A stretch of DNA of 64,000 nt from positions 1,226,501 through 1,290,500 of the forward strand of contig NZ_JACJUO010000001.1 of the NCBI RefSeq assembly GCF_014397025.1, in the 5' to 3' direction. Shown here one piece after another: positions 37,406 to 46,389 of this stretch; the stretch's first letter is position 1; each line of letters starts with the position of its first letter. The translations under genes were made by a program, and so were the position numbers. Source of the DNA: Ochrobactrum sp. Marseille-Q0166 (GTDB taxonomy: Bacteria; Pseudomonadota; Alphaproteobacteria; Rhizobiales; Rhizobiaceae). Under the pieces are notes generated by a model. That model had not been told where the DNA came from. It made no database searches and worked only from the letters and a program-made list of their open reading frames with translations.

Positions 37406-38399
37406 AACTGGTCGTTTTTATCTGCTGCTTGTTATTCTCGGCTTGATGGTTCTGGTGCTGTTTGTGCTCTCGCTGCTGGTTGGACCAGCCTCCATCAGCG
37501 CCGGCGAAAGTATTCGGGCGCTATTAACCGGGAAGGGCGATGTAATCGTGCTGGTTATGCGCGAGATCCGTCTGCCGCGTGCTTTGCTCGCATTACTGAT
37601 CGGTGCCTCGCTGGGGCTTTCAGGCGCTGCCCTTCAGGGCTATTTGCGAAATCCGCTCGCTGAGCCGGGATTGCTTGGCGTGAGTTCATCGGCCTCGCTT
37701 GGTGCGGTGATTGCGATCTATACGGGACTGTCGCAGGCTTTCCCGCTGGCTTTGCCATTGCTGGCGCTGGTCGGTGCATTTGTGTCAGTTTTTCTGGTAA
37801 AGACGCTAGCCGGACAACATGCTGGAACACTCACTGTTATTCTGGCAGGTGTTGCCGTAACCAGCCTTGCCGGGGCAATGACGGCACTTGCGCTTAATCT
37901 TTCGCCCAATCCATTCGCTGCGATGGAAATCGTGTTCTGGATGCTCGGTTCTCTGGCCGACCGGTCTATGACACATGTTTGGCTCGTAGCACCCTTCATT
38001 CTGATCGGTTGGGTGATGCTATTTTCGCTGGGGCGTGCGCTGGATAGTCTAACACTAGGATCAGATGCTGCGGCCAGTATGGGCGTCAATCTTTCTCGCG
38101 TTCAGTTTCTTGCGGTCCTTGGCACCGCTGCATCGGTTGGTGCATCGACGGCTGTGGCCGGAGCAATCGGCTTTGTCGGGCTCGTGGTGCCACATCTGTT
38201 ACGTCCACTGGTCGGCTCGAAACCGTCGCGGCTACTTGCTGCCAGTGGCTTTGGTGGAGCAGCCCTTCTACTGGCTGCCGATGTGCTGGTGCGCGTGATT
38301 ATGCCGGGGCGCGAATTAAAGCTTGGAGTGTTAACGGCAATCATTGGCGCGCCGTTCTTCCTGTGGCTTGTCTTCAAGTATAGGAGGCGGCTGGTATGA
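37398..38399 (+). CDS. B12 ABC transporter permease (BtuC/FecCD family)
   Basis: A 333-residue FecCD-type permease with about ten TM segments. Motifs: REIRLPRALLALLIGASLGL with SGAALQGYLRNPLAEPGLLG, and AGAIGFVGLVVPHLLRPLVG, the coupling-helix region. The GTG start at 37398 follows GGAGG by six bases and overlaps the previous gene. It ends overlapping the ATPase gene as ATGA. Confidence 0.93.
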   Translation: MTETGRFYLLLVILGLMVLVLFVLSLLVGPASISAGESIRALLTGKGDVIVLVMREIRLPRALLALLIGASLGLSGAALQGYLRNPLAEPGLLGVSSSASLGAVIAIYTGLSQAFPLALPLLALVGAFVSVFLVKTLAGQHAGTLTVILAGVAVTSLAGAMTALALNLSPNPFAAMEIVFWMLGSLADRSMTHVWLVAPFILIGWVMLFSLGRALDSLTLGSDAAASMGVNLSRVQFLAVLGTAASVGASTAVAGAIGFVGLVVPHLLRPLVGSKPSRLLAASGFGGAALLLAADVLVRVIMPGRELKLGVLTAIIGAPFFLWLVFKYRRRLV

Positions 38400-39169
38400 C
38401 GACACTTTCAGTCCACAATCTCGATGTTTTGCTGGGGCGCAAAACCGTACTTGAAGCCATTAATTTTAAGGCTGGTGAGGGCGAGTTTATCGGCCTGATC
38501 GGTCCGAATGGTGCAGGCAAGACCACGTTGTTGCGCGCGCTTTTGGGGCTTACGTCTTCGACAGGCGATATTCTGCTCGATGGCTCGAACCTAAGAAGAA
38601 TGCATGTCGCGGATCGTGCCAAAATAATCGCATATCTGCCGCAGGAGCGTGATGTTGCCTGGCCGGTAACAGTCAGAATGCTGGTGTCGCTCGGACGTTC
38701 GGCGCTGAAGCCTGTGTTTGCAGGGTTGGACCATGACGATGAAGCGGCCGTCGCGACCGCGATGCAGCGCATGGGCGTCGATCAACTGGCGTCACGTCCT
38801 GCCAACGAGCTGTCGGGCGGTGAAAGAGCACGCGCCTTGATAGCGCGCGTATTGGCGCAGGACACGCCGGTGATCATGGCTGACGAGCCTGTGGCCGGGC
38901 TGGACCCGGCTCATCAGCTGGAACTGATGGAGCTTTTCGCCGGGCTTGCCAGCGAGAGCAAGACAGTGATCGCCTCGCTGCATGATCTTGGTCTGGCTGC
39001 GAAGTATTGCACGCGGCTGATTGTGCTTGATCGTGGGAGGCTTGTTGCTGATGGTGCGCCGGAAGCGGTGCTCAATCCGACGCTATTGAAAGAAGTCTAT
39101 GGAATCGATGCGCGGCTAATGAAAATTGACGATGAAGTCATCCTGCACACACGTAAACGATTACGCTAG
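38396..39169 (+). CDS. B12 ABC transporter ATPase (BtuD-like)
   Basis: A 257-residue ATPase with Walker A GPNGAGKTT at about 37-45, Q-loop AYLPQERDV, signature ELSGGERARALIARVLAQ, Walker B PVIMADEPVAGLDP and the switch His in SLHDLGLAAKYC. It overlaps the permease stop and completes receptor, binding protein, permease and ATPase in one riboswitch-controlled operon. Confidence 0.93.
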   Translation: MTTLSVHNLDVLLGRKTVLEAINFKAGEGEFIGLIGPNGAGKTTLLRALLGLTSSTGDILLDGSNLRRMHVADRAKIIAYLPQERDVAWPVTVRMLVSLGRSALKPVFAGLDHDDEAAVATAMQRMGVDQLASRPANELSGGERARALIARVLAQDTPVIMADEPVAGLDPAHQLELMELFAGLASESKTVIASLHDLGLAAKYCTRLIVLDRGRLVADGAPEAVLNPTLLKEVYGIDARLMKIDDEVILHTRKRLR

Positions 39170-39332
39170 TTATTCCCCATTTTTTACTAAAAAATTTTCA
39201 GATTGGCGGGATTTTTCCACCGAGAGGTTAAAAAGCCCGAATTTCAACCAAACCTGCTTGCTCTTACAATTTCTTGTGATTAACCAATCATCTTCAAATA
39301 CCGTTGAAATTGCGCTGAAAGGATGAGAAATC

Positions 39333-41366
39333 GTGAAGCAAGCAACGAGCGGAAAACGCAAAGGCGGCCGCAAAGCGCTTTGGGCAGCTGTAGCGCTTGT
39401 CGCGATCGCCGCTGCTGGTGCAGTCGGATACAAGATTACACTCGAAAAGACCATCAATGCGCAACTTGAAAGACGTGGCGGTAAAGCTGCCTCCGTTACC
39501 GCCGATTTTCTTGGTAACATCAAGCTGACTGATGTGGTTCTGCCGTTGAAAGATGGCGCAGATATCACGATTGGGTCGATTGAAGGACGCCCGAAAGTTT
39601 TGTTCCTGAGCGGCATGTTGGATGCCAAGGACGTCAAAACCGAGATTGCACAGTTTAAAATTGCGCTGCCAAGCGTTCGTATCGACGATGCAAATTTCGA
39701 TATTGGAATGCTACGTGATACGTTTGGTAATGGCGAGTTGACGCTTGCAGAACGCGTAGGTCGTTTTTCTGCGAAGCGTATGTCAGTTCCGGAAATAAAT
39801 ATTGTTCAGATATTGAACGATAAGGAACAGAAGACGTCTTATAAGGATGTTACGCTCGAAGATATCGTTAACGGCCATGTCGCTCGCTATACTTCAAGTG
39901 GTGCTACATTTGATCTCGATCTTTCGCTGCCAGATGAAAATGGCACGATCAATGAAGAGCGGATGGCGGGAACTATTGGCACTTCGGAAGGCAAGGATAT
40001 CGACGGTGTTTTCATCGCACGTCTTTATACTGAAGCTGCGGGTCCAAACGATACTGAAGCCCAGCCCGTATATGGTCCGTTTTCTGCCAAGAACATCGTC
40101 GTGAAGGCCACCAAGTCTAGCTTTAGCTACGATGAAGTTCGCAGCAATGGCATTACCATGCGCCTGCCTGCGCAGCCGTTCACAGAAATATTGCGGAAGC
40201 TGGATGCAGCACAAAAGATTGATTCACTTCCGCCGGAAGAGCAAAAAGAGTTCTTTGCAAATCTGATCGGCCTTTTCGATACTATTGGCAAGGGCGATGT
40301 AGAACTGCTCGGCATGAAGATCCAGCCGAGCGATCCTGAAAAGGGTGAAGGCGCCATCGAAAAGATGGCAATGTCATTTGACAACAAGACGTTCGATATG
40401 TCGCTCGACGGCTTCTCTGCCGGCAATGGCACGGACTATATCAAGTTGGACGAGTTTTCACTCAAAGGCTTCAACTGGGGGCCTTCGGCAGAGGCTGTTA
40501 AAAAGTTTGTAGGCCTTAGCGAAGAGGAAATGGAGAGCTTTCCTTTTACAACAATGCTGCCCGAATTTGGCACGATCGTTCTCAAGGGGATCGATGCAGA
40601 CCTCCCATACGACAATAATGCATTTGACGATATTGATATTGAAGATGAAGACGGTAATCCGGTACCAAAACCTGATGGTTTGCCACATCGTCTGAAGTTT
40701 GGTCTCAAAAGCTATGAGATCGGTCTGAACAAGCCGCTTAATGGTATTCCCACCGATATTCGTGTCACCTACGAAGACATGTCGTTGCCTGTCCCTCAGG
40801 ACAGCAATGAGGAAATGTATAAGCAACTGCGCGCGCTAGGCTATGACCGGATCACGATTTCATCGAACCTTGAAGTGAATTGGGACGAGGCGAGCCAGAG
40901 CCTTGTGATCAAGGATCTCTCTCTAAGTGGCAAAGATATGGGCAAGGTGACCATGTCTGGCCTGATGGGGGGCTTTACCAAGGAGTTTTTCTCCGGTGAT
41001 AAGGTCCTGACTCAGGTCGCGCTTCTTGGTCTCAAGGCACGTGAAGTCAATCTCAAGATTGAAAATCAGGGGCTCGCTGAAAAGGGTCTTCAATTCTATG
41101 CCGATGAAAACAACATGTCTGTCGAAGAAGCGCGTAGCACGCTGACTTTGATAGCAAGTGCTGTTTTGCAGGAACTGGCCGCCGACCAGCCTAAACTTGA
41201 AGCTGTGATTTCAGCGCTCAACGCATTCATTGCGAAGCCGAATACCTTTGAAATGAGTGTGAAGTCGAAGTCTGAGAGAGGCATTGGCGCACTGGAAATG
41301 GTCGCGATTTCTCAGGATCCATTCTCGATTCTCGACAAGATCGAGATTGAAGCAAAGGCTGACTAA
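39333..41366 (+). CDS. large membrane-anchored protein of unknown function
   Basis: A 677-residue protein that I do not recognise. The basic N terminus (KRKGGRKALW) leads into one TM helix (AAVALVAIAAAGAVGYKI). A long, acidic, soluble region then contains repeated beta-rich pieces of the type DVVLPLKDGADITIGSIEG. This anatomy resembles periplasmic lipid-transfer or AsmA-like proteins, but no firm match is claimed. The GTG at 39333 follows AAGGATGAG. It appears to be monocistronic. Confidence 0.75.
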   Translation: MKQATSGKRKGGRKALWAAVALVAIAAAGAVGYKITLEKTINAQLERRGGKAASVTADFLGNIKLTDVVLPLKDGADITIGSIEGRPKVLFLSGMLDAKDVKTEIAQFKIALPSVRIDDANFDIGMLRDTFGNGELTLAERVGRFSAKRMSVPEINIVQILNDKEQKTSYKDVTLEDIVNGHVARYTSSGATFDLDLSLPDENGTINEERMAGTIGTSEGKDIDGVFIARLYTEAAGPNDTEAQPVYGPFSAKNIVVKATKSSFSYDEVRSNGITMRLPAQPFTEILRKLDAAQKIDSLPPEEQKEFFANLIGLFDTIGKGDVELLGMKIQPSDPEKGEGAIEKMAMSFDNKTFDMSLDGFSAGNGTDYIKLDEFSLKGFNWGPSAEAVKKFVGLSEEEMESFPFTTMLPEFGTIVLKGIDADLPYDNNAFDDIDIEDEDGNPVPKPDGLPHRLKFGLKSYEIGLNKPLNGIPTDIRVTYEDMSLPVPQDSNEEMYKQLRALGYDRITISSNLEVNWDEASQSLVIKDLSLSGKDMGKVTMSGLMGGFTKEFFSGDKVLTQVALLGLKAREVNLKIENQGLAEKGLQFYADENNMSVEEARSTLTLIASAVLQELAADQPKLEAVISALNAFIAKPNTFEMSVKSKSERGIGALEMVAISQDPFSILDKIEIEAKAD

Positions 41367-41482
41367 CAGGCTTTTATATCTGCTTGAATCAAAGCGCCGG
41401 CTGTATTCAGCCGGCGTTTGCTTTTTGTTATGGCTTTCAGATAGGGTGAGAGGATCAGAACTCCATCATTCGGAAACCATCA

Positions 41483-41905
41483 ATGCTTAAAAATATCAAT
41501 CCATTGCTTACCGGATCGCTGCTTGAAGTGCTTGCGGATATGGGGCATGGCGACGATCTTGTGATCGTCGATGCTAATTATCCTGCGCAGGCTTCAGGCG
41601 TGCAGGTGATCGATCTGCCGGGCATCAGCGCGACTGATGTTGCAGAAGCGGTCCTTTCCTTGCTACCCCTCGATGATTTTGTCGATAAGCCAGCGGCTGT
41701 AATGGAAGCGCCGAATGATACGCCTGCAATCTTTGGTGAGTTTGAAACCATTATCGAGAAGGCTGAAGGCCGCAGGATCGCGGTTGACCCTATCGAACGC
41801 TTCGCCTTCTATGATCGCGCAAGTGCTGCTTATGCCATCATCCGTTCGGGTGAAAAGCGTCTTTACGGTAATATCATTTTCAAGAAGGGTGTCATTCGTT
41901 CCTAA
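41483..41905 (+). CDS. RbsD/FucU family sugar mutarotase
   Basis: A 140-residue protein with LTGSLLEVLADMGHGDDLVI, then VDANYP, which contains the family's catalytic-type His and Asp, followed by the C-terminal YANIIFKKGV-like sequence (YGNIIFKKGV). FucU-type members interconvert the anomers of L-fucose and related sugars. No sugar transporter or kinase is near, so the substrate is open. It is followed by a strong terminator. Confidence 0.9.
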   Translation: MLKNINPLLTGSLLEVLADMGHGDDLVIVDANYPAQASGVQVIDLPGISATDVAEAVLSLLPLDDFVDKPAAVMEAPNDTPAIFGEFETIIEKAEGRRIAVDPIERFAFYDRASAAYAIIRSGEKRLYGNIIFKKGVIRS

Positions 41906-41910
41906 TTGAA

Positions 41911-41935
41911 AAAAGCCCCGCAATGCGGGGCTTTT
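41911..41935. terminator. bidirectional terminator between convergent genes
   Basis: Perfect 11-bp stem AAAAGCCCCGC/GCGGGGCTTTT with a 3-nt loop; the A/T ends give a T-run on both strands. Confidence 0.93.
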
Positions 41936-41954
41936 CTTTATGGTTATTTTACTG

Positions 41955-42449
41955 TTATGGCTTTGGCTGATGGTGTTCCATCTTGCCTTTGCCTCCGTGA
42001 TGCGGGCCCTTCGCGCCATGGTGGGCCTTCCTGGCGGCACGCAGTTCGTGGTGGTCAAGTCGGCCATCTTCATTGCGATCAAGCGCTGCGAATTCCTTTT
42101 GGCGCTGCTTTTCAATCGCATCCAGCGTGATTTTTCCATCGCCCTTCACATCAAGACGACGCTCCAGACGATCTGCGGCGTGGCTCACCATGCGCTTGAG
42201 CGCAAGTGCTTCAATTTCATCGCGGGAGAGTACACCGTCACCATTGGTATCGGCAGCCTTCAGTTCATCCATACGAGAGAACTTTTCAAGGTCTATAGGT
42301 CCGCGCTTCCCTTTTGTTCCATCTGTTTGTGTAATGGAAGTATCTGTCGTTGACTTGGCTGTATTTTCGCCGGTTTTATCCTGTGCGAACGCAGCAGTTG
42401 AAAGCAATGCAGAAGCGATAACTGCAATATACAATGTCTTCGATTTCAT
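41955..42449 (-). CDS. exported EF-hand protein with His-rich tail
   Basis: A 164-residue protein. A signal peptide, KSKTLYIAVIASALLSTAAFA, precedes a low-complexity Thr/Lys stretch and three EF-hand loops: DTNGDGVLSRDE (canonical), DVKGDGKITLDA (ends in Ala in place of Glu/Asp) and DRNEDGRLDHHE. The C terminus is Lys/His-rich (AHHGAKGPHHGGKGKMEHH), a possible metal-binding tail. ATG 42449 is preceded by GGAG at eight bases. It is probably a periplasmic calcium-binding protein of unknown role. Confidence 0.85.
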   Translation of the reverse strand: MKSKTLYIAVIASALLSTAAFAQDKTGENTAKSTTDTSITQTDGTKGKRGPIDLEKFSRMDELKAADTNGDGVLSRDEIEALALKRMVSHAADRLERRLDVKGDGKITLDAIEKQRQKEFAALDRNEDGRLDHHELRAARKAHHGAKGPHHGGKGKMEHHQPKP

Positions 42450-42557
42450 AGTATTTAACTCCATTACTCTATACTGATCGCCATTGATTGGCGTGTGAGT
42501 AATGTCAGCCATTGTAGGTGAACCTGGTATGAACAGGCCAATTAATAATTCGTAATG

Positions 42558-43427
42558 TTATCGAGCCTGCTTTGATCGCAATTTTTCTCTAAACATCGAG
42601 AACAGGCCTGCCGAGACAACGATGATCGCACCAACTATTATGTTCCACGACAGCTGTTCATGGAAAACGACGACAGCAATCAAAGCGCCTATGACCAGCT
42701 GCAAATATGTGAGGGGCTGAACTTCGACAGCTTCAAGAATATCATAGGCGCGGATGAGACAGTAATGACTTGCAATTCCAGTGACACAAAGCGCAGCCAT
42801 CCATGGCCAATCGTGGATAGCAATCGACTCTAAATGAAACAGGCCAACCATAGTAAGAACAATTGCACCGCCTACACCTGTATAGAAAAAGCTGGTCAAA
42901 GAGCTGTCTGTTTTACTGACTGCGCGGGTTGCAATGGCATAAAACGCAAAAAGTACGGTAGCCGTGATCGGAAACATGAGCTGCCAGTCAAACTGGACAT
43001 GTGTTGGGTCGATAATTAGCATGACGCCGAAAAGGCCGACAAAAATCGCGAGCCAGCGCCGCCAGCCAACTTTTTCACCAAGGAAAGGTACCGAGAGCAT
43101 CGTTATAAGCAGCGGTGCTGCTTGAAAGATTGATTGCGTCATGGCCATGCCAACGCGGCTGAGGCCATAAACCAGAATAACTATTTCAGATGCGAGTAAA
43201 ATCCCGCGCAGAACTTGCAAAACGGGCCGCTTGGTTGAGGCCGCATGTGCGATGCCGCCTGAGCGCGTAGCAACCAAAATCACAAAGACTGCAAAAACCC
43301 AATAACGCACCATCGTTACAAAGATGGGCGAATAGTGCGAGCCGAGATACTTCGAAATGCCGTCCTGAGTCGCGAAAATTGTGACGGCGAGAAGTGTAAA
43401 GGTGTAGCCTAGGCTTTTGGGGGTCAT
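42558..43427 (-). CDS. EamA/DMT family transporter (10 TM)
   Basis: A 289-residue inner-membrane protein with two EamA repeats of five TM helices each. The first repeat begins LGYTFTLLAVTIFATQDGISKYLG; the second ends WNIIVGAIIVVSAGLFSMFRE. Members export amino acids, nucleobases or drugs, or act in uptake; the substrate is not predictable. It is monocistronic. Confidence 0.9.
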   Translation of the reverse strand: MTPKSLGYTFTLLAVTIFATQDGISKYLGSHYSPIFVTMVRYWVFAVFVILVATRSGGIAHAASTKRPVLQVLRGILLASEIVILVYGLSRVGMAMTQSIFQAAPLLITMLSVPFLGEKVGWRRWLAIFVGLFGVMLIIDPTHVQFDWQLMFPITATVLFAFYAIATRAVSKTDSSLTSFFYTGVGGAIVLTMVGLFHLESIAIHDWPWMAALCVTGIASHYCLIRAYDILEAVEVQPLTYLQLVIGALIAVVVFHEQLSWNIIVGAIIVVSAGLFSMFREKLRSKQAR

Positions 43428-43475
43428 GGGGCACTCATAGTACCACTACGCCAGTTTCGCCATTTCTATTTATGT

Positions 43476-43784
43476 ATGACACGGCTTTTTAGCAGATTAA
43501 TATTTGAACAACTGCACACGTGCGTTTTACCCAACGGCTTCGCGAGCAATGCGATCAACTGCGCGGGCTGGAAGCAGATAAGCCTTAAGCCTGACAACGC
43601 CGTCTATCTGGCTGGAAATGACATTAAAGCTGGTCAGGGAATTGCAGGGCATATCACGGTAGGGAAGTTGCGGGGGTGCTGGAACCGAGTTCTCCAATGC
43701 CAGAGACAGAAGCATAGCTTTGTGCCCGCGTTATCGGGCTTCGACACGCGACACAGACCAATAATCATCGGCTTCCCATGCTAG
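43476..43784 (+). pseudogene. degenerate phage lysis (spanin-like) fragment
   Basis: The translated stretch 43560-43682 reads CAGWKQISLKPDNAVYLAGN, later GIAGH and KLRGCW. The C-x2-W-x-P/Q-I-x-L start, His in the middle and final GCW recall a small cysteine-containing protein found in the lysis modules of alphaproteobacterial phages, which normally stops soon after GCW. Here the frame runs on for over 30 codons of unrelated sequence. It also lacks a clear start or signal. I regard it as a fossil; the identification is tentative. Confidence 0.35.
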
Positions 43785-43984
43785 AGACTTGGCAGCGCCA
43801 ACGAGAGATTGAAAGCGCTCTTAATGATGAGAGACGGGTGGCAATGGAGGCCCGGATTGATACGCGGTTCTCAGGATTGGAGAACTCTGTCAAAGGTATC
43901 CAGTTTTCGCTATCTCGCATCAACTGGATGATTATTGGTGGACTGGTGGCGACCTTTGTTGCCTTCGTAGTTGGGTCGGGTTGA
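43778..43984 (+). CDS. small coiled-coil plus TM protein, XhlA/holin-accessory-like
   Basis: A 68-residue frame. The charged helical part (RQREIESALNDERRVAMEAR) is followed by a single C-terminal TM helix (NWMIIGGLVATFVAFVVGSG). This architecture matches XhlA-type phage lysis proteins, though the sequence is too short for certainty. It has no good SD. It lies just after the spanin-like fragment, in the order usual for lysis modules. Confidence 0.5.
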   Translation: MLETWQRQREIESALNDERRVAMEARIDTRFSGLENSVKGIQFSLSRINWMIIGGLVATFVAFVVGSG

Positions 43985-44062
43985 AATCAATTAACCAGAA
44001 GAGGTGATTAAGGCCACAGGCTTCACCCGAGTAAAAGCGCACTCTTTAAGATTGTAAGTGGT

Positions 44063-44428
44063 GTGAAAATAGAGCATTCAAATCAGGTAAATTGCTATTA
44101 TTTAATGGGGAAAGTTGGCTTGAGCTACAAGAATTTCTATTTAGCAATGTCTGTTGTTGGGACATTTATCCCCTGGATATTCTTTGGGTCTTTCTTCTCA
44201 CAGCATGGACTTGATATTTGGCTTTTTCTCCAATCTCTGTTTGTAAACGGAGCAGCTGCTGGCTTCTCCGCTGATGTGCTGATTACAATCTTGGTATTCT
44301 GGGTATGGTCATGGCGCGACGCGGCCAAGCACAACGTTGCACAATGGTGGTTGATATTCCCAGCTAGTTTCTGCGTTGGGCTGTCGCTAGCGTTTCCGCT
44401 CTATCTTTATTTGCGCGAAAAGAAATAA
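44063..44428 (+). CDS. DUF2834-like membrane protein
   Basis: Up to 121 residues with three hydrophobic segments. The pattern FYLAMSVVGTFIPWIFFGSF, QHGLDIWLFLQSLFVNGAAA, then a helix with VLITILVFWVWSW and a final LAFPLYLYLREKK resembles DUF2834, whose function is unknown. The start is uncertain: GTG 44063 and ATG 44105 both lack a clear SD. It may be cargo of the old prophage or an independent gene. Confidence 0.6.
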   Translation: MKIEHSNQVNCYYLMGKVGLSYKNFYLAMSVVGTFIPWIFFGSFFSQHGLDIWLFLQSLFVNGAAAGFSADVLITILVFWVWSWRDAAKHNVAQWWLIFPASFCVGLSLAFPLYLYLREKK

Positions 44429-44706
44429 GTGAATGTCAGCAAGCTAACCGGAGTAAGTACAATCTCGCCTATCGCTTTGCAGCAAACGAGCAGGCCACTT
44501 TAACCGCCTTACAGAGCATCAGCAAAATTCAGGACACATTGTCGCAATTGGGGGTAGCGTGCGTCTGATGGCAGAGATTTTGCAACGCATTGAAGAGGTC
44601 GGAGAGCGTGGACATTGATGCCCCAAGCCAGAACAAAAGTCTGTAAACTATTTGTAAACTGGAGTTTTTCTGTTCAGCGGAATCTAGCGTATCTTATTGA
44701 AAAGAT
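44429..44706. other. non-coding stretch, probably eroded prophage DNA
   Basis: Short open stretches, one reading LAYRFAANEQATLTALQSIS and ending in a stop at about 44570, show coding-like amphipathic composition but no start or SD. No hairpin terminator is visible. Confidence 0.35.
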
Positions 44707-44782
<76 letters not shown>

Positions 44783-45400
44783 ACTCGCTTCTCCGAGGCA
44801 GCGGCCCCGGTGAGGTGAGCGGTTCTATAAAGGCCGCTTTTCTTCGTGTCTAGCCTTCAATAGAAAAAAAACGAAAAAAAAATCAAATAAGTTCAAAAGT
44901 CCCGGAAATGCTGGCTCTTTCCAAATTATAATTTGCAACGATATCGTGTAATTGGTGTAAAAACTCTTTTTAAGAGCATGTTTGTTCCCGATTGTTTGGA
45001 ATCAAACCACCTATGATTCTGCTTTTGAAACATTTTGAAGGCGTGCGGTTGCAACGAAGTGGCTGAATTTCCATATGCATGAAGCTTTAAACGAAACTAC
45101 TGATGTTTCTCGATGAGTTTGAATGGATTGTCCGGATGATGACTGAGGCGACTTGTGATAAGAGCGCTGTAAATGTCGCAGCCGTGTCATCAATTTTTGA
45201 TGCTTGTCTGAGATGCTTCGGCATATAAAAGACTTGATAGGCAAGTATATTCTTTGCCATTGAGATATTGCTGCAAGCGTAACGAACGCGCAGGCAGGCG
45301 AGGGGTTCACGCACCGGATTGTCCTCGTTTCAGAAAACCAGAAGTAGTATCCAGTTTCTGGGTGGCTTCATAATCCGGTTCGCGGCATTTTGAGGACGGA
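44783..45400. other. long gap between tRNA-Lys and the DedA gene
   Basis: An A-rich tract lies at about 44865-44890. Two overlapping minus-strand frames near 45011-45314 have no SD or recognisable protein and are not called. The DedA promoter should lie at the right end. I see no conserved RNA. Confidence 0.4.
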
Positions 45401-46063
45401 ATGGAAAGCATAATCAGCGATCTCGGACAGTTCATCTCCGATCATCGGGCATGGGCAGCTCCCATCGTGGGCGTGATTGCCTTCGGCGAGTCACTCGCTA
45501 TTATCGGAATGCTTATTCCGGCTACGCCGATCATGCTCGCGATTGGTGGTCTTGTAGGTGCAGGTATCGTTGAGCCATGGCCAATTATTATTGGTGCAAT
45601 CATTGGCGCCGTAATTGGTGACATTGTTTCGTATCTGCTCGGTTGGTGGCTTGGCCGCAGCATCATCCACAAGTGGCCGCTCAATAAACACCGTACTGGC
45701 ATTGCACGCGCGCGTCTGCTCTTCCGCCGTTACGGCTTTTCTGCTGTATTCCTGGGGCGTTTCTTTGGACCAGTGCGCTGCACGGTGCCGATGGTTGCCG
45801 GTATGATGTCGATGGATCAGAAGCGCTTCCAAACTGCAAACGTGCTATCCGCCATGGTCTGGGCTCCTGTCATGTTTCTGCCGGGATGGTTGGCTGGTCG
45901 TGGGATAGGTGTATTTGCCAAGATGGATGGCGATCATATGTTCTGGGCGGTTATCGGTATCACTGTTGTGACGATCATCGCAGCTTTGATTAGCATGCGT
46001 TTTTTCAAGGGACGCCCGCGGCGTGAACGTAAGCGTGGCATCCATGTTTCTCCTGCGGAATAG
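45401..46063 (+). CDS. DedA family membrane protein
   Basis: A 220-residue DedA/VTT-domain protein. It has FGESLAIIGMLIPATPIMLA with the acidic membrane-embedded residue, then GDIVSYLLGWWLGRSI, and FLGRFFGPVRCTVPMVAGMM with the conserved Arg-Gly-Pro-Arg pattern. Family members are linked to polyprenyl-phosphate or phospholipid scrambling and envelope stability. It is monocistronic, with a terminator at 46129. Confidence 0.93.
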   Translation: MESIISDLGQFISDHRAWAAPIVGVIAFGESLAIIGMLIPATPIMLAIGGLVGAGIVEPWPIIIGAIIGAVIGDIVSYLLGWWLGRSIIHKWPLNKHRTGIARARLLFRRYGFSAVFLGRFFGPVRCTVPMVAGMMSMDQKRFQTANVLSAMVWAPVMFLPGWLAGRGIGVFAKMDGDHMFWAVIGITVVTIIAALISMRFFKGRPRRERKRGIHVSPAE

Positions 46064-46128
46064 CCATAGGACTTGCATGGAAGCCGCGTGTCTGCATAAT
46101 ACAGGCAACTATACTCACTCGACAACAT

Positions 46129-46169
46129 GACATCCGAGTGTAAGCAGAACGCTTACTCGATGTCTTTTT
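46129..46169 (+). terminator. terminator after the DedA gene
   Basis: Stem GACATC-c-GAGT..AAGC with GCTT-ACTCGATGTC (arms 46129-46145 and 46151-46164, small bulges), loop AGAAC, then TTTTT. In the rest of the gap to 46389, a GCTCCCT/AGGGAGC hairpin lies at about 46230-46246; no manganese riboswitch was recognised. Confidence 0.85.
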
Positions 46170-46389
46170 AAAAGGTTCATCGCGCTTTATGCCCGACGAC
46201 AGTTCTGACGACCCGTCTTCTCGAAGTCCCGCTCCCTCACAGGGAGCATACGTCTTAAAAGGCTTTGAGCTTACTCACGCCGTTTGCACTTTCTTCGCAC
46301 CGATCCGCTTTGCAGCGTTTCGGCAAGGAAATGCATGCGGCGTTTTTTCTGTTACCTCTTTTTTCTGATTTTATAGGAGCCGACACATC

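Noticed and set aside
45011..45314. Two overlapping minus-strand frames of 75-99 codons before the DedA gene
   Set aside because: No SD, no signal or domain, and codon use unlike the neighbours.
46064..46389. Manganese (yybP-ykoY) riboswitch upstream of the TerC gene
   Set aside because: TerC genes often carry one, but its conserved loops are not visible; only a terminator and a short hairpin are seen.
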